From: Gammaproteobacteria bacterium
GTDB taxonomy: Bacteria > Pseudomonadota > Gammaproteobacteria > Steroidobacterales > Steroidobacteraceae
Direction of reading: 5' to 3'
NCBI GenBank assembly: GCA_028293725.1
Contig: JAQGOE010000030.1
Span: forward strand, 1 to 5,425
DNA length: 5,425 nt
The notes under the pieces are model-generated. The model did no database searches. It worked only from the letters and a program-made list of their open reading frames with translations, and was not told the DNA's origin. The position numbers and the translations under genes are program-made. Shown one piece after another: positions 1-5,285 of the stretch. Position 1 is the stretch's first letter; each line of letters opens with the position of its first letter.

Positions 1-89
1 TTCGAGATTTCCGCACCACCCTTCACACTGCCCGTGCGAACTTCCATCGGTCACTCGGTCACGCCCCCTGTTGCCGTCAGGACGCTCTG

Positions 90-105
90 AGCGCCGCGCG
101 GCGCT
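90..105. repeat. Perfect 16-base GC-only-core palindrome
   Basis: AGCGCCGCGCGGCGCT equals its own reverse complement. It could fold into a short hairpin or act as a protein site, but it is not followed by a T tract on either strand, so it is not a standard terminator. Confidence 0.6.
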
Positions 106-117
106 GGTCGACCCGCG

Positions 118-149
118 CTAGCTGCCAGCCCGCCTCTACCGGCTGCTAG
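118..149. repeat. Hairpin with nearly perfect arms
   Basis: CTAGC-T-GCC (118-126) can pair with GGC-T-GCTAG (141-149), leaving one T-T mismatch and a 14-base loop. A competing smaller hairpin, CGGCT-GCT-AGCCG at 140-152, uses the right arm. With the palindrome at 90-105 this makes a structured 60-base patch. The function is unknown. Confidence 0.5.
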
Positions 150-258
150 CCGACAACCCCCCCGGACAAAAAAAGCTTGCACGATGTCGGCTCTCATCGA
201 TCCCCCGCGTCCTTGGGGTATCGCATCGAGCGTTCCCTTAACTCATTATCGAAAGGTC

Positions 259-265
259 AAAGGAG
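259..265 (+). promoter_or_regulatory. Ribosome binding site fixing the start of the SRPBCC gene
   Basis: AAAGGAG lies 8 bases before the ATG at 274. The same frame is open from an ATG at 184, but that ATG has no Shine-Dalgarno, and the extra 30 residues do not fit the SRPBCC fold, which begins at the K-I-T-V-E strand. This places the real start at 274. Confidence 0.85.
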
Positions 266-273
266 ACCCATTC

Positions 274-678
274 ATGAAAATCACTGTGGAAACTGTCGTC
301 AATGCACCGGTCGCAAAGGTCTGGAGCGCCTACACGACCCCGGCCGACATCATGAAATGGAATACGGCCTCTGATGACTGGCACACCACGAAATCCACCG
401 TCGATCTGCGCGAGGGCGGGGTATTCTCATCGCGCATGGAGGCCAAGGACGGTAGTTTCGGCTTTGACTTCGTCGGAACGTATACCAAGATCGTGCCTGA
501 GAAACTGATCACATATTCGTTCGGAGACCGCACCGGGAAAGTCGAATTTATTCCGGGAGCAAACGGCGTGACCGTGCGCGTCACGTTCGATGCGGAAACG
601 ACGCATCCAGAGGAACAGCAACGTCAAGGCTGGCAGGCTATTCTGAATAACTTTGCCAAACATGTGGTGGCCAAATAG
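274..678 (+). CDS. SRPBCC / AHSA1-like domain protein
   Basis: This 134-residue protein has the layout of the small START-like (SRPBCC) proteins annotated as 'activator of Hsp90 ATPase homologue 1-like'. An opening strand leads into V-N-A-P-V-A-K-V-W-S-A-Y (residues 9-20), the typical first helix. Then come T-P-A-D-I-M-K-W (22-29), a central D-L-R-E-G-G-V-F (44-51), the E-K-L-I-T-Y strand (76-81), and a long C-terminal helix Q-Q-R-Q-G-W-Q-A-I-L-N-N-F (115-127) that closes the hydrophobic cavity. It is full length, cytoplasmic (no signal peptide) and probably binds a small hydrophobic ligand or acts as a stress or xenobiotic-related accessory. The ligand cannot be read from sequence. It stands alone and faces the ccd operon, so no operon partner hints at its role. 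Family assignment is firm; the biological role is not. Confidence 0.9.
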   Translation: MKITVETVVNAPVAKVWSAYTTPADIMKWNTASDDWHTTKSTVDLREGGVFSSRMEAKDGSFGFDFVGTYTKIVPEKLITYSFGDRTGKVEFIPGANGVTVRVTFDAETTHPEEQQRQGWQAILNNFAKHVVAK

Positions 679-709
679 CCGTCATTCGATGTCGCAGGTA
701 ACTCGGGCA

Positions 710-746
710 CGGACCGTACACCGTTCAATCACGTTGGTGAGGTCCG
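710..746. terminator. Possible hairpin between convergent genes
   Basis: CGGACC (710-715) pairs with GGTCCG (741-746), and CACC (719-722) with GGTG (736-739) inside it, giving a two-part stem with a 13-base loop. It sits in the 90-base gap between two convergent genes, where a shared terminator would be expected. There is no T tract, so this is a weak call. Confidence 0.3.
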
Positions 747-768
747 AGACGAGCTCCCTGGTTGGAAG

Positions 769-1083
769 TCACACACCGAGGAACAGAAAATCGAGTGCCG
801 CGACAATATCGTTTCGGTATCCCACCAGTTGGTCCTTTACGCCGCGAAGCTCCGCGACACCCACAGGCGTCATTCGTGGAACGAGCAAAACATGCTCCAC
901 GCCCAACACCTTGACGACTGGGGTCAAGCGACCGGACACGCCTGGCATGTTTGCGCGGGCGACCAGCGGGGCCACCATCCGGTCACGACCCGTATCCGCC
1001 AGCTCAGATTGAAGTATCGTCACAAACGGGAAAGCGTTTCGGGCTCGCGGAATCGGATTCTCGAACACGTCGTATTGGCTCAC
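769..1083 (-). CDS. CcdB-family gyrase-poison toxin
   Basis: A 104-residue protein with the CcdB fold signature. The N-terminal M-S-Q-Y-D-V-F strand is followed by F-P-F-V-T-I-L-Q-S-E-L (18-28), D-R-M-V-A-P-L (34-40), L-T-P-V-V-K-V (53-59), V-P-R-M-T-P-V (68-74) and the closing N-D-I-V-A-A-L-D-F-L-F-L-G-V (91-104). F-plasmid CcdB is 101 residues and poisons the GyrA subunit of DNA gyrase through its last residues Trp-Gly-Ile. Here the tail is Leu-Gly-Val, so the key Trp is absent. From memory, the Vibrio fischeri CcdB also lacks that Trp and remains a gyrase toxin, so loss of activity cannot be inferred. The start is GTG at 1083, which overlaps the ccdA stop by four bases (GTGA), implying coupled translation and a fixed antitoxin-first order. 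No frameshift or truncation is seen. Family call is firm; toxicity is inferred. Confidence 0.92.
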   Translation of the reverse strand: MSQYDVFENPIPRARNAFPFVTILQSELADTGRDRMVAPLVARANMPGVSGRLTPVVKVLGVEHVLLVPRMTPVGVAELRGVKDQLVGYRNDIVAALDFLFLGV

Positions 1084-1355
1084 GGGTTGTTATCGTCGCT
1101 CGCGTCGCGATAGTGCTCCCGGACCATCTCTGGAAAAGAGCCATGCGTGGACTCGTAGGCATCCAGCGCCTCGATATCTCGGCGGACCTCCACCTTGAGT
1201 TGCTCTGTCTTGAGTCGGGCCACTTCCTGAGCCAAAGCTTGCTCAGCAATTTGCGAAGCGTTGATGCCGCAACGTTTGGCCAGAGCGTAAAGATCTGAAT
1301 TCAGGGTCAGACTGACGGTCTGCTTCGCGGCCTTGTGGTCATAGAAGGGTCTCAT
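1080..1355 (-). CDS. CcdA-family antitoxin
   Basis: A 91-residue type II antitoxin that should neutralise the CcdB next door and repress the operon. Residues 11-45 form the ribbon-helix-helix DNA-binding domain: strand K-Q-T-V-S-L-T-L, then helix L-Y-A-L-A-K-R-C, the turn G-I-N-A-S, and helix Q-I-A-E-Q-A-L-A-Q-E-V. The charged C-terminal half binds the toxin. Its E-S-T-H-G-S-F-P-E-M-V-R-E-H-Y end (68-82) matches the M-N-G-S-F-A-D-E-N-R-D-W end of F CcdA. It is longer than the 72-residue F protein by a short N-terminal and C-terminal extension. I chose the ATG at 1355 because AGGAG lies 5 bases upstream. An in-frame ATG at 1391 would lie at or before the predicted transcription start. The toxin gene follows with a 4-base overlap. 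Confidence 0.92.
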   Translation of the reverse strand: MRPFYDHKAAKQTVSLTLNSDLYALAKRCGINASQIAEQALAQEVARLKTEQLKVEVRRDIEALDAYESTHGSFPEMVREHYRDASDDNNP

Positions 1356-1360
1356 CGGCG

Positions 1361-1365
1361 CTCCT
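1361..1365 (-). promoter_or_regulatory. ccdA ribosome binding site
   Basis: AGGAG on the minus strand, 5 bases before the ATG at 1355. It decides the ccdA start against the in-frame ATG at 1391, giving 91 rather than 103 residues. Confidence 0.8.
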
Positions 1366-1376
1366 GCTAAGGACGC

Positions 1377-1387
1377 GTGAATTTCAC
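1377..1387. promoter_or_regulatory. Candidate CcdA operator near the transcription start
   Basis: GTGAA-T-TTCAC is a perfect inverted repeat placed at the predicted transcription start of ccdAB, between promoter and ribosome binding site. CcdA-CcdB complexes repress their own promoter in F. From memory, F CcdA recognises GTATAC, and TTATAC, one base different, occurs at 1395-1400 over the -10 box. Which element is bound here cannot be told from sequence. Confidence 0.35.
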
Positions 1388-1393
1388 CCATGC

Positions 1394-1422
1394 ATTATAC
1401 AGGGGTCAATTACATCTGTCAG
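1394..1422 (-). promoter_or_regulatory. ccdAB sigma70-type promoter
   Basis: On the minus strand the -35 box CTGACA (1417-1422) has five of six consensus bases. A 17-base spacer separates it from a perfect -10 box TATAAT (1394-1399). Transcription would start near 1387, about 32 bases before the ccdA ATG. It lies in the 112-base gap after the stop of the Lnb-like gene, so ccdAB does not depend on read-through from that gene. Confidence 0.8.
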
Positions 1423-1503
1423 TTGCACCCCCCGGGACTACTTGAGCATCTCACAAGTCGTTGAAATTGCTGATAAAACGTCCATTCCGCCCGGACGGCC
1501 GTA

Positions 1504-2757
1504 CTATACCGTAGAAGTGGGCGGCACTCGGTTCATCGCCGCTCGAGGCCGCTTTCGTACCCACACCCATGCGATGGCCAGCCACACCGGGGTCGCGAAA
1601 AGGAGCCATGGCAGGTTTTGCTGCGTCATTCCCGGAACGCAATGCAGCAGCAATCCGAGAAACACCGCGCAGAGTTGAACCGCAACTAGCGTCCGGGCGA
1701 GTGGGCTATCGCCTATTGGTTTCCGTGTTCTCCACGCCGCCCCCAGCATGGCGAAGGCGAGTGGATTGAAGATGAGCAGGTTCGCATTCTCCCAGGCGGC
1801 GCGATGCGTCGTGAGCATCCAAAGCGCGAGTAACAGCGTGCCGGTGACACCCGCACCGACAAGAAACGCAATCGAGACAGAAGCGTAAATAGTCGGACAC
1901 CGTCGCCGCGAGGTTAGCATGATGGTGGCGAACGCCAAGCCGGCGATACCAAGCGGTACACCAAGTTGAGGTGGCGTTGTGCCGGGCGGCATTAGACGGT
2001 CTCGTGCGATTTGCCGCTCGCTAACAACCAACGGTTTGGCGCCTCCGCGACCGTCAGGGATCCTTACGCCGCGCATGTCCTGCGCGAGTGCCATCGGTAG
2101 AAAGCTTTCTTCCCATTTGTTCAGCGGATAATCAGCGAAAGGCCCGAGCCCAACGTCCACCGCAAGCATCAACACCGGCTGCTTACTCATGAGGCGGTCG
2201 ATCTGCTGTCGATAGGCCATTGGCGCGCTCCGGGCGACGAGGGCCGCTCGCAGTGCACCGCCCAGCGCCGAGTTCAAAGCATCGCGCACACGCGTTGCGC
2301 AGTTGTTCGTCAGGTAGTCGTAGTCATAGCCAACGTTTTCAGGTCGCAAGTTCCAAATAAGGAATGCGCGCAGGCTCACCGCTTGCGCGACCGTCAAGGC
2401 GAGTCGCTGTTCGAGAACCGACCGGCCGGCCTCGATATAGTCCCGTTGGGCAAAACCACTCGGGCGTATGTCGATCATGTACCGCATGTGGCCGCGCGCG
2501 AAGTCCCAAAGGAAAGCATGTTCCACGAAATCAAACACACCGTAGTTGAAGTCCGCGGACTTGCCTGAAACGCGGTCACGGATCCGAATCGCGTCATGCC
2601 CGAAGCGCTCCCAGTAAATTTCGCCGGGACCGTAACTGATGAGTGATACCTCCAGATCCTCACCCGGCGCGTCGACAACTCCGGCGTGCGCGCGCAGAGC
2701 GACGCAGCAACCGAGCAATAGGCCGTAGCACCCGATTGCGCTTCTTGCCCAGATCAT
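1504..2757 (-). CDS. DUF4105 / Lnb N-terminal periplasmic domain membrane protein
   Basis: A 417-residue envelope protein. Residues 1-25 form a signal peptide with a hydrophobic core and an A-H-A cleavage site. Residues about 34-260 are the periplasmic DUF4105 (Lnb N-terminal) domain, with the family marks I-S-Y-G-P-G-E-I-Y-W-E-R-F-G-H (40-54), N-Y-G-V-F-D-F (71-77) and Y-D-Y-L-T-N-N-C-A-T-R-V-R-D (146-159). His54 and Cys153 are candidate catalytic residues of this NlpC/P60-like fold. About five membrane helices follow (near 264-283, 291-314, 326-342, 354-374, 383-400). A family-typical H-R-A-A-W-E-N-A-N-L-L-I-F-N-P-L segment sits at 318-333. A protein of this architecture in Bacteroides (Lnb) was reported, from memory, as a lipoprotein N-acyltransferase; activity here is only inferred. 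The frame is open to 2979, but I start at 2757 because the signal peptide begins there and GGAAAG lies just upstream. It follows the truncated membrane gene by 32 bases and likely shared its promoter. Confidence 0.88.
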   Translation of the reverse strand: MIWARSAIGCYGLLLGCCVALRAHAGVVDAPGEDLEVSLISYGPGEIYWERFGHDAIRIRDRVSGKSADFNYGVFDFVEHAFLWDFARGHMRYMIDIRPSGFAQRDYIEAGRSVLEQRLALTVAQAVSLRAFLIWNLRPENVGYDYDYLTNNCATRVRDALNSALGGALRAALVARSAPMAYRQQIDRLMSKQPVLMLAVDVGLGPFADYPLNKWEESFLPMALAQDMRGVRIPDGRGGAKPLVVSERQIARDRLMPPGTTPPQLGVPLGIAGLAFATIMLTSRRRCPTIYASVSIAFLVGAGVTGTLLLALWMLTTHRAAWENANLLIFNPLAFAMLGAAWRTRKPIGDSPLARTLVAVQLCAVFLGLLLHCVPGMTQQNLPWLLFATPVWLAIAWVWVRKRPRAAMNRVPPTSTV

Positions 2758-2789
2758 CTCAATCTTTCCGTCGGTGCAATGCTGCGCGG

Positions 2790-3260
2790 CTAACCTGTTG
2801 CGTCGAGAAACAGAATCGCGCAGCCCGAGATGAGCACGAGGAATCCAGCGATGTTGACCCTCAGCCAGCGCGCGCCGCCGGCAGCCTGTACGGCAGTCCG
2901 AGCGGCCCGCCAATAGAAAAAGGCACCAGCCACGACGAGCACGAGTTCCACTGTGATCGCAGCCGTGGGGAATCGCCACAGGCCGAAGCCCAGCTTCGGA
3001 AGATTGCCGAGGTTTCCTGGCAAAATTGGCATGTCGTTACGGTGCACGATCAAATCCAACAGCCAGTGGGAGAATACAACAGCACCCAACACGGCGCCGC
3101 AGCGGCGACCCCAGGGAATTCCCGCGACGGCTCCGTAGACTCCCGCAAGGAGTAGCGCTCCGAGCACGGAGTGCGTGTAGTCCGCATGGATGATCCCGGC
3201 GCCGTAGCCGCCCCGCGTACCGGGTACCGTCTCGATAGATTCAATTCCTGCGATATACAA
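2790..3260 (-). pseudogene. 5'-truncated multi-helix membrane protein (YdjM/DUF457-like)
   Basis: What remains is 156 codons of a membrane protein. It carries H-A-D-Y-T-H-S (residues 25-31) and S-H-W-L-L-D-L-I-V-H-R-N-D-M-P (64-78), with hydrophobic helices near 31-49, 55-73, 97-117 and 134-152. The spaced His/Asp motifs in membrane helices resemble proteins annotated as membrane-bound metal-dependent hydrolases (YdjM/DUF457-like). Family members I recall begin with roughly 45-50 more residues containing another helix. Here the frame begins with TTG at 3260, has no ribosome binding site, and is closed by a stop at 3279-3281 lying in transposase sequence. The homologous part begins right at the junction with the IS3 fragment, so the gene was cut by insertion and deletion. 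The 3' end is intact, 32 bases before the Lnb-like gene. Substrate and function are unknown. Confidence 0.7.
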
Positions 3261-3556
3261 CGGACCAGGGCTCGCAGTTCACCAGTGAGGATTGGCTCGA
3301 CGTTCTCAAGGCCACCGGCTGCCGCATTAGCATGGATGGCAAGGGCCGCTGGATCGACAACGTCTTTATCGAGCGGCTATGGCGCTCGGTCAAGTACGAG
3401 GAGGTGTATCTGCATGCCTACCGCAACGGTAGGGAGGCTCAACAACGGCTGCGGGCCTACTTCGAAACGTACAACAGCCGCCGCCTTCACCAGTCCCTGA
3501 ACTACTGCACCCCGGACGAAGTTTACTTCGGTGCACCGGTCGCTCTGGCGGCCTGA
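3260..3556 (+). pseudogene. IS3-family transposase OrfB, C-terminal fragment
   Basis: The last 98 codons of a DDE transposase remain. The fragment opens with T-D-Q-G-S-Q-F-T-S, the second catalytic Asp block. It continues through G-K-G-R-W-I-D-N-V-F-I-E-R-L-W-R-S-V-K (residues 27-45), which holds the catalytic Glu38. Exactly 35 residues separate Asp2 and Glu38, the D(35)E spacing of IS3 and retroviral integrases. It ends with Y-F-E-T-Y-N-S-R-R-L-H-Q-S-L (67-80) and the usual T-P-D-E-V-Y-F tail. The HTH part (OrfA), the first Asp and about two thirds of OrfB (normally near 270-280 residues) are missing. The frame is closed upstream by a stop at 3236-3238 inside the neighbouring gene. It cannot transpose. 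The D-Q-G-S and E-R-L-W blocks are uncorrupted, suggesting a fairly recent truncation. Confidence 0.92.
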
Positions 3557-3600
3557 TTATGATGTCGAACCAGCATGCGGCGAATGAAATGGAGGCACCT
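3260..3600 (+). mobile_element. Remnant of an IS3-family insertion sequence
   Basis: Only the right part of the element is left, containing the transposase tail. The left end and inverted repeat are gone, and the left border is sharp at about 3256-3262. No clear right terminal inverted repeat or target duplication can be recognised after the stop codon, so the right border, set here just before the next gene, is a guess. Confidence 0.7.
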
Positions 3601-3602
3601 GA

Positions 3603-3977
3603 TCAAGTCGTAGGAGTCACGATCTGCGCGCGTGCAACCAAGCCACACGGTACCGTGATGTTGATCCAGGGTATGCGAACAGCGCGAGAGACGCCATCCG
3701 GTGGTTCGTTAGGCGCAGTTGGCGGCTCGCGCCAGGTCACCTCCAAGATCCAGCGTACGATGCCCCGTGATTTGGTCCATGTGAGCATCTTCGCAGGCCT
3801 AAACAGAATCGGTGCCTCGAAAGCATCGCTTAATGGAGGTCCGAAACTCGCGACAAGCGACGATGGTTGCATGTCGATAACCCTCTCCGGGGCAGGAAAA
3901 GGCGGAACCGACATCCACACAACCGCTGCGGCCAACGATAGAAGCAGAGTCAAGGCAACTAGCGACCGGAAACGCAT
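3603..3977 (-). CDS. Small secreted or membrane-anchored protein of unknown function
   Basis: I do not recognise this 124-residue protein. It starts M-R-F-R-S-L-V-A-L-T-L-L-L-S-L-A-A-A-V-V, a typical N-terminal hydrophobic helix that is a signal peptide or membrane anchor, so the rest should be periplasmic. The remainder is Pro- and Trp-rich: L-V-A-S-F-G-P-P-L near 42-50, then W-T-K-S-R-G-I-V-R-W-I-L-E-V-T-W (67-82). The latter alternates hydrophobic and charged residues like paired beta strands. A single Cys lies near the end. There is no strong Shine-Dalgarno before the ATG, so the start is uncertain. A longer plus-strand frame (3559-4236) runs antisense to it, but I prefer this strand because of the signal peptide and more protein-like composition. 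Its stop is 46 bases from that of the transposase fragment, and the two converge. Confidence 0.6.
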   Translation of the reverse strand: MRFRSLVALTLLLSLAAAVVWMSVPPFPAPERVIDMQPSSLVASFGPPLSDAFEAPILFRPAKMLTWTKSRGIVRWILEVTWREPPTAPNEPPDGVSRAVRIPWINITVPCGLVARAQIVTPTT

Positions 3978-4243
3978 GGGTCGTAACTACTCACTGCGAT
4001 GTCCCCAAGGTGCCCGCTATTCTAGTACCTCGGTAGGCCGTTCTGCCCCCCTTCCAGGGCGTCAGACCGCGCTGCGGCTTTGCCGATGTAGAGAAGAGAG
4101 GACAGAAGCCCAAGATCGGAGGCAGAATGCCTCCTCTGTTGTTCATCCCCAGGCAGACATTCCCACTTATCCCAGCGGAGAATCTGTCCGAACTACCCGA
4201 GCCACGCATGGGTACGGGCGTTTATCGCCAACTTGACGAGATT
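3978..4243. other. Intergenic stretch with a perfect hairpin, no confident gene
   Basis: This 266-base gap lies between the unknown secreted protein and kfrA. Short frames exist on both strands, for example minus 3991-4209 and plus 4127-4309, the latter running into kfrA. None has a family signature or ribosome binding site. It contains C-rich tracts, the hairpin at 4118-4134 and a small CGGC-TTT-GCCG stem at 4075-4085. It may hold the promoter of the 3977 gene, but I see no clear boxes. Confidence 0.45.
4118..4134. repeat. Perfect 7-bp hairpin in the gap
   Basis: GGAGGCA-GAA-TGCCTCC has seven paired bases around a 3-base loop. ACAGA just upstream (4102-4106) and TCTGT just after (4135-4139) could extend it across an 11-base bulge. 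No T tract follows on either strand, so it is not a classic terminator. It could be an RNA structure or a repetitive-element core. Confidence 0.55.
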
Positions 4244-4270
4244 GAAATAATGAGCACCGCTCATTGTTTC
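4244..4270 (-). terminator. Long inverted repeat spanning the kfrA stop codon
   Basis: GAAATAATGAGC (4244-4255) and GCTCATTGTTTC (4259-4270) are inverted copies with 11 of 12 bases matching around a 3-base loop; the one exception is a T-G pair. The kfrA TGA (4261-4263) lies inside the right arm. On the kfrA strand the hairpin is followed by only a weakly T-rich stretch (ATTTCAATCT), so it may terminate or protect the kfrA mRNA. A protein-binding or recombination role is an alternative. Confidence 0.45.
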
Positions 4271-5259
4271 GGCGTTGAGCGCGCGATCCGCCGACCAGGA
4301 CGCTTTTGAGGGCCGGACCCCTTCGACCTGGCCATCGCCGGCTCGGCTGCTGAACGTCGTGCGGCCTTGCGTAGACGCTCCTCGAGCTGCTGCCGCACAG
4401 TCGCTCCCGCCTTCAACTCGGAACGAGCGTCATGTAATTCCTGTCTCCGCTCGTCGCGCTCGGATCGCAGACGCTCGATCTGGCCGCGCAGATCTTTGAT
4501 CTGCTGTTCCTGCTTCCTCGCAGTCTCTTTGGCGGTTTGTCGCGCACGATCCACCTCGAGCAGCCAGCGCGCTTCGGCCGCTGTATGCCGTTCCTCCAGC
4601 CGTGTACGCGCAGCCTGATATCCGGCGTTGGTCGTCTCGAGCTTCGTCCGGAGATCCGTCGCGTCGCCCTCAAGGGCCTCGATACGAACTCGCAGCCGTG
4701 AGCATTCCGCCTCGCGTTCTTGCAGTGTTGCCTCTAGCCGCTCGGCCCGACGATTACCGGCGACGAGTTGATCGCGTGCGAGGGCGAGGCCTTCCTCGAG
4801 AGCGAGTGCACGTGCGGCCATTGTTTGTTCGCGCTCATCGAGCTGCCGCGCGCGAGCGATTAGAGCCTCGTCCCGCTGCCTGACACTGTGTTCACGCCCC
4901 GCGAGTGTCTCCTGCAACGCGTTGTGCGCCCCTTCCAACGCTTCATTCCAGAGGTGTTGGAGTGACTGCGCCACACGTTCCGGCAGCTGCGGAAATTCCT
5001 GGCCAGGCACGTCCCGCAAACGAGCCCCCAATTTCGCCCACCAGGCATCCAGATGATCGTTGATGGTGTTGGGGGAGCCCCGGCCTAAACGCATCCGGAC
5101 CCGATCAATGGTCGGTCGATCTCCTTGCACCAGCAACTCATCGGCCGCTCGAAACACATCCGCTTGTGAAATGCGCGGCGCCCGCCGCCCGAAGCTCGTC
5201 ACGACGCCACTGGATTCGTCGCCGTCAGCGCCGGGTTGTTCCTTGCCAAGTGTGCTCAT
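4261..5259 (-). CDS. KfrA-family DNA-binding coiled-coil protein
   Basis: A 332-residue protein with the KfrA architecture of plasmids such as RK2 and R751. Residues 28-80 form the KfrA N-terminal DNA-binding domain, with R-I-S-Q-A-D-V-F-R-A-A-D, the G-D-R-P-T-I-D-R-V-R turn (46-55), L-G-R-G-S-P-N-T-I (58-66) and D-A-W-W (71-74). From about 105 to 300 the chain is a nearly unbroken Glu/Arg/Ala/Leu heptad coiled coil (Q-L-D-E-R-E-Q, R-L-E-A-T-L-Q-E-R-E) for multimerisation. A basic tail (Q-K-R-P-G-R-R) ends it. KfrA is an autorepressor with a proposed nucleoid- or partition-like structural role; here it more likely regulates the divergent gene and itself. The ATG at 5259 has AGGG six bases upstream. 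Its upstream inverted repeat is the likely operator. No parA or replication gene is in view, so an island location is as likely as a plasmid. Confidence 0.9.
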   Translation of the reverse strand: MSTLGKEQPGADGDESSGVVTSFGRRAPRISQADVFRAADELLVQGDRPTIDRVRMRLGRGSPNTINDHLDAWWAKLGARLRDVPGQEFPQLPERVAQSLQHLWNEALEGAHNALQETLAGREHSVRQRDEALIARARQLDEREQTMAARALALEEGLALARDQLVAGNRRAERLEATLQEREAECSRLRVRIEALEGDATDLRTKLETTNAGYQAARTRLEERHTAAEARWLLEVDRARQTAKETARKQEQQIKDLRGQIERLRSERDERRQELHDARSELKAGATVRQQLEERLRKAARRSAAEPAMARSKGSGPQKRPGRRIARSTPKQ

Positions 5260-5285
5260 TTGCCGCCCTACCCTCTGGTTTCTCG

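Larger units (their letters stand above)
1..273. other. Leader region without a convincing gene
   Basis: All three plus frames meet stops early (the first closes at 88-90) and none of the short peptides resembles a family I know, so I assign no gene. The stretch holds a 16-base palindrome (90-105), a hairpin (118-149) and two homopolymer runs, seven C at 157-163 and seven A at 168-174. The last 15 bases contain the ribosome binding site of the next gene. I see no promoter with good consensus boxes. It could hold the end of an upstream gene or a recombination scar; the sequence does not decide. Confidence 0.5.

Noticed and set aside
653..1298. Several plus-strand frames across the ccd operon
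   Set aside because: They are antisense shadows of ccdB and ccdA, with low-complexity Arg/Ser/Thr-rich products and no family marks.
2758..2979. 74-residue N-terminal extension of the Lnb-like protein
   Set aside because: It overlaps the upstream gene in another frame and precedes a good signal peptide with its own ribosome binding site, so the extension is only an open frame.
2643..3155. Plus-strand frame of 170 codons
   Set aside because: It is antisense to the membrane-protein remnant and the start of the Lnb-like gene, rich in Arg/Ser/Gln and without a plausible start.
3708..3714. GTTAGGC, resembling an integron attC core
   Set aside because: It lies inside the unknown secreted-protein gene. 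No matching inverse core (RYYYAAC) at the right distance was found, and gene orientations are mixed, unlike a cassette array.
4165..4180. Possible DnaA box-like TTATCCCAG and hence a replication origin
   Set aside because: It is a single imperfect match without iterons, an AT-rich unwinding stretch or a rep gene nearby.
3559..4236. Long plus-strand open frame of 225 codons beginning just after the transposase fragment
   Set aside because: It lies antisense to the frame with a clear signal peptide, spans the non-coding gap, has no ribosome binding site and shows no domain-like composition.
4602..4883. Plus-strand Arg-rich frames inside kfrA
   Set aside because: The antisense of an Ala/Glu/Arg coiled-coil gene commonly yields such frames; nothing supports translation.
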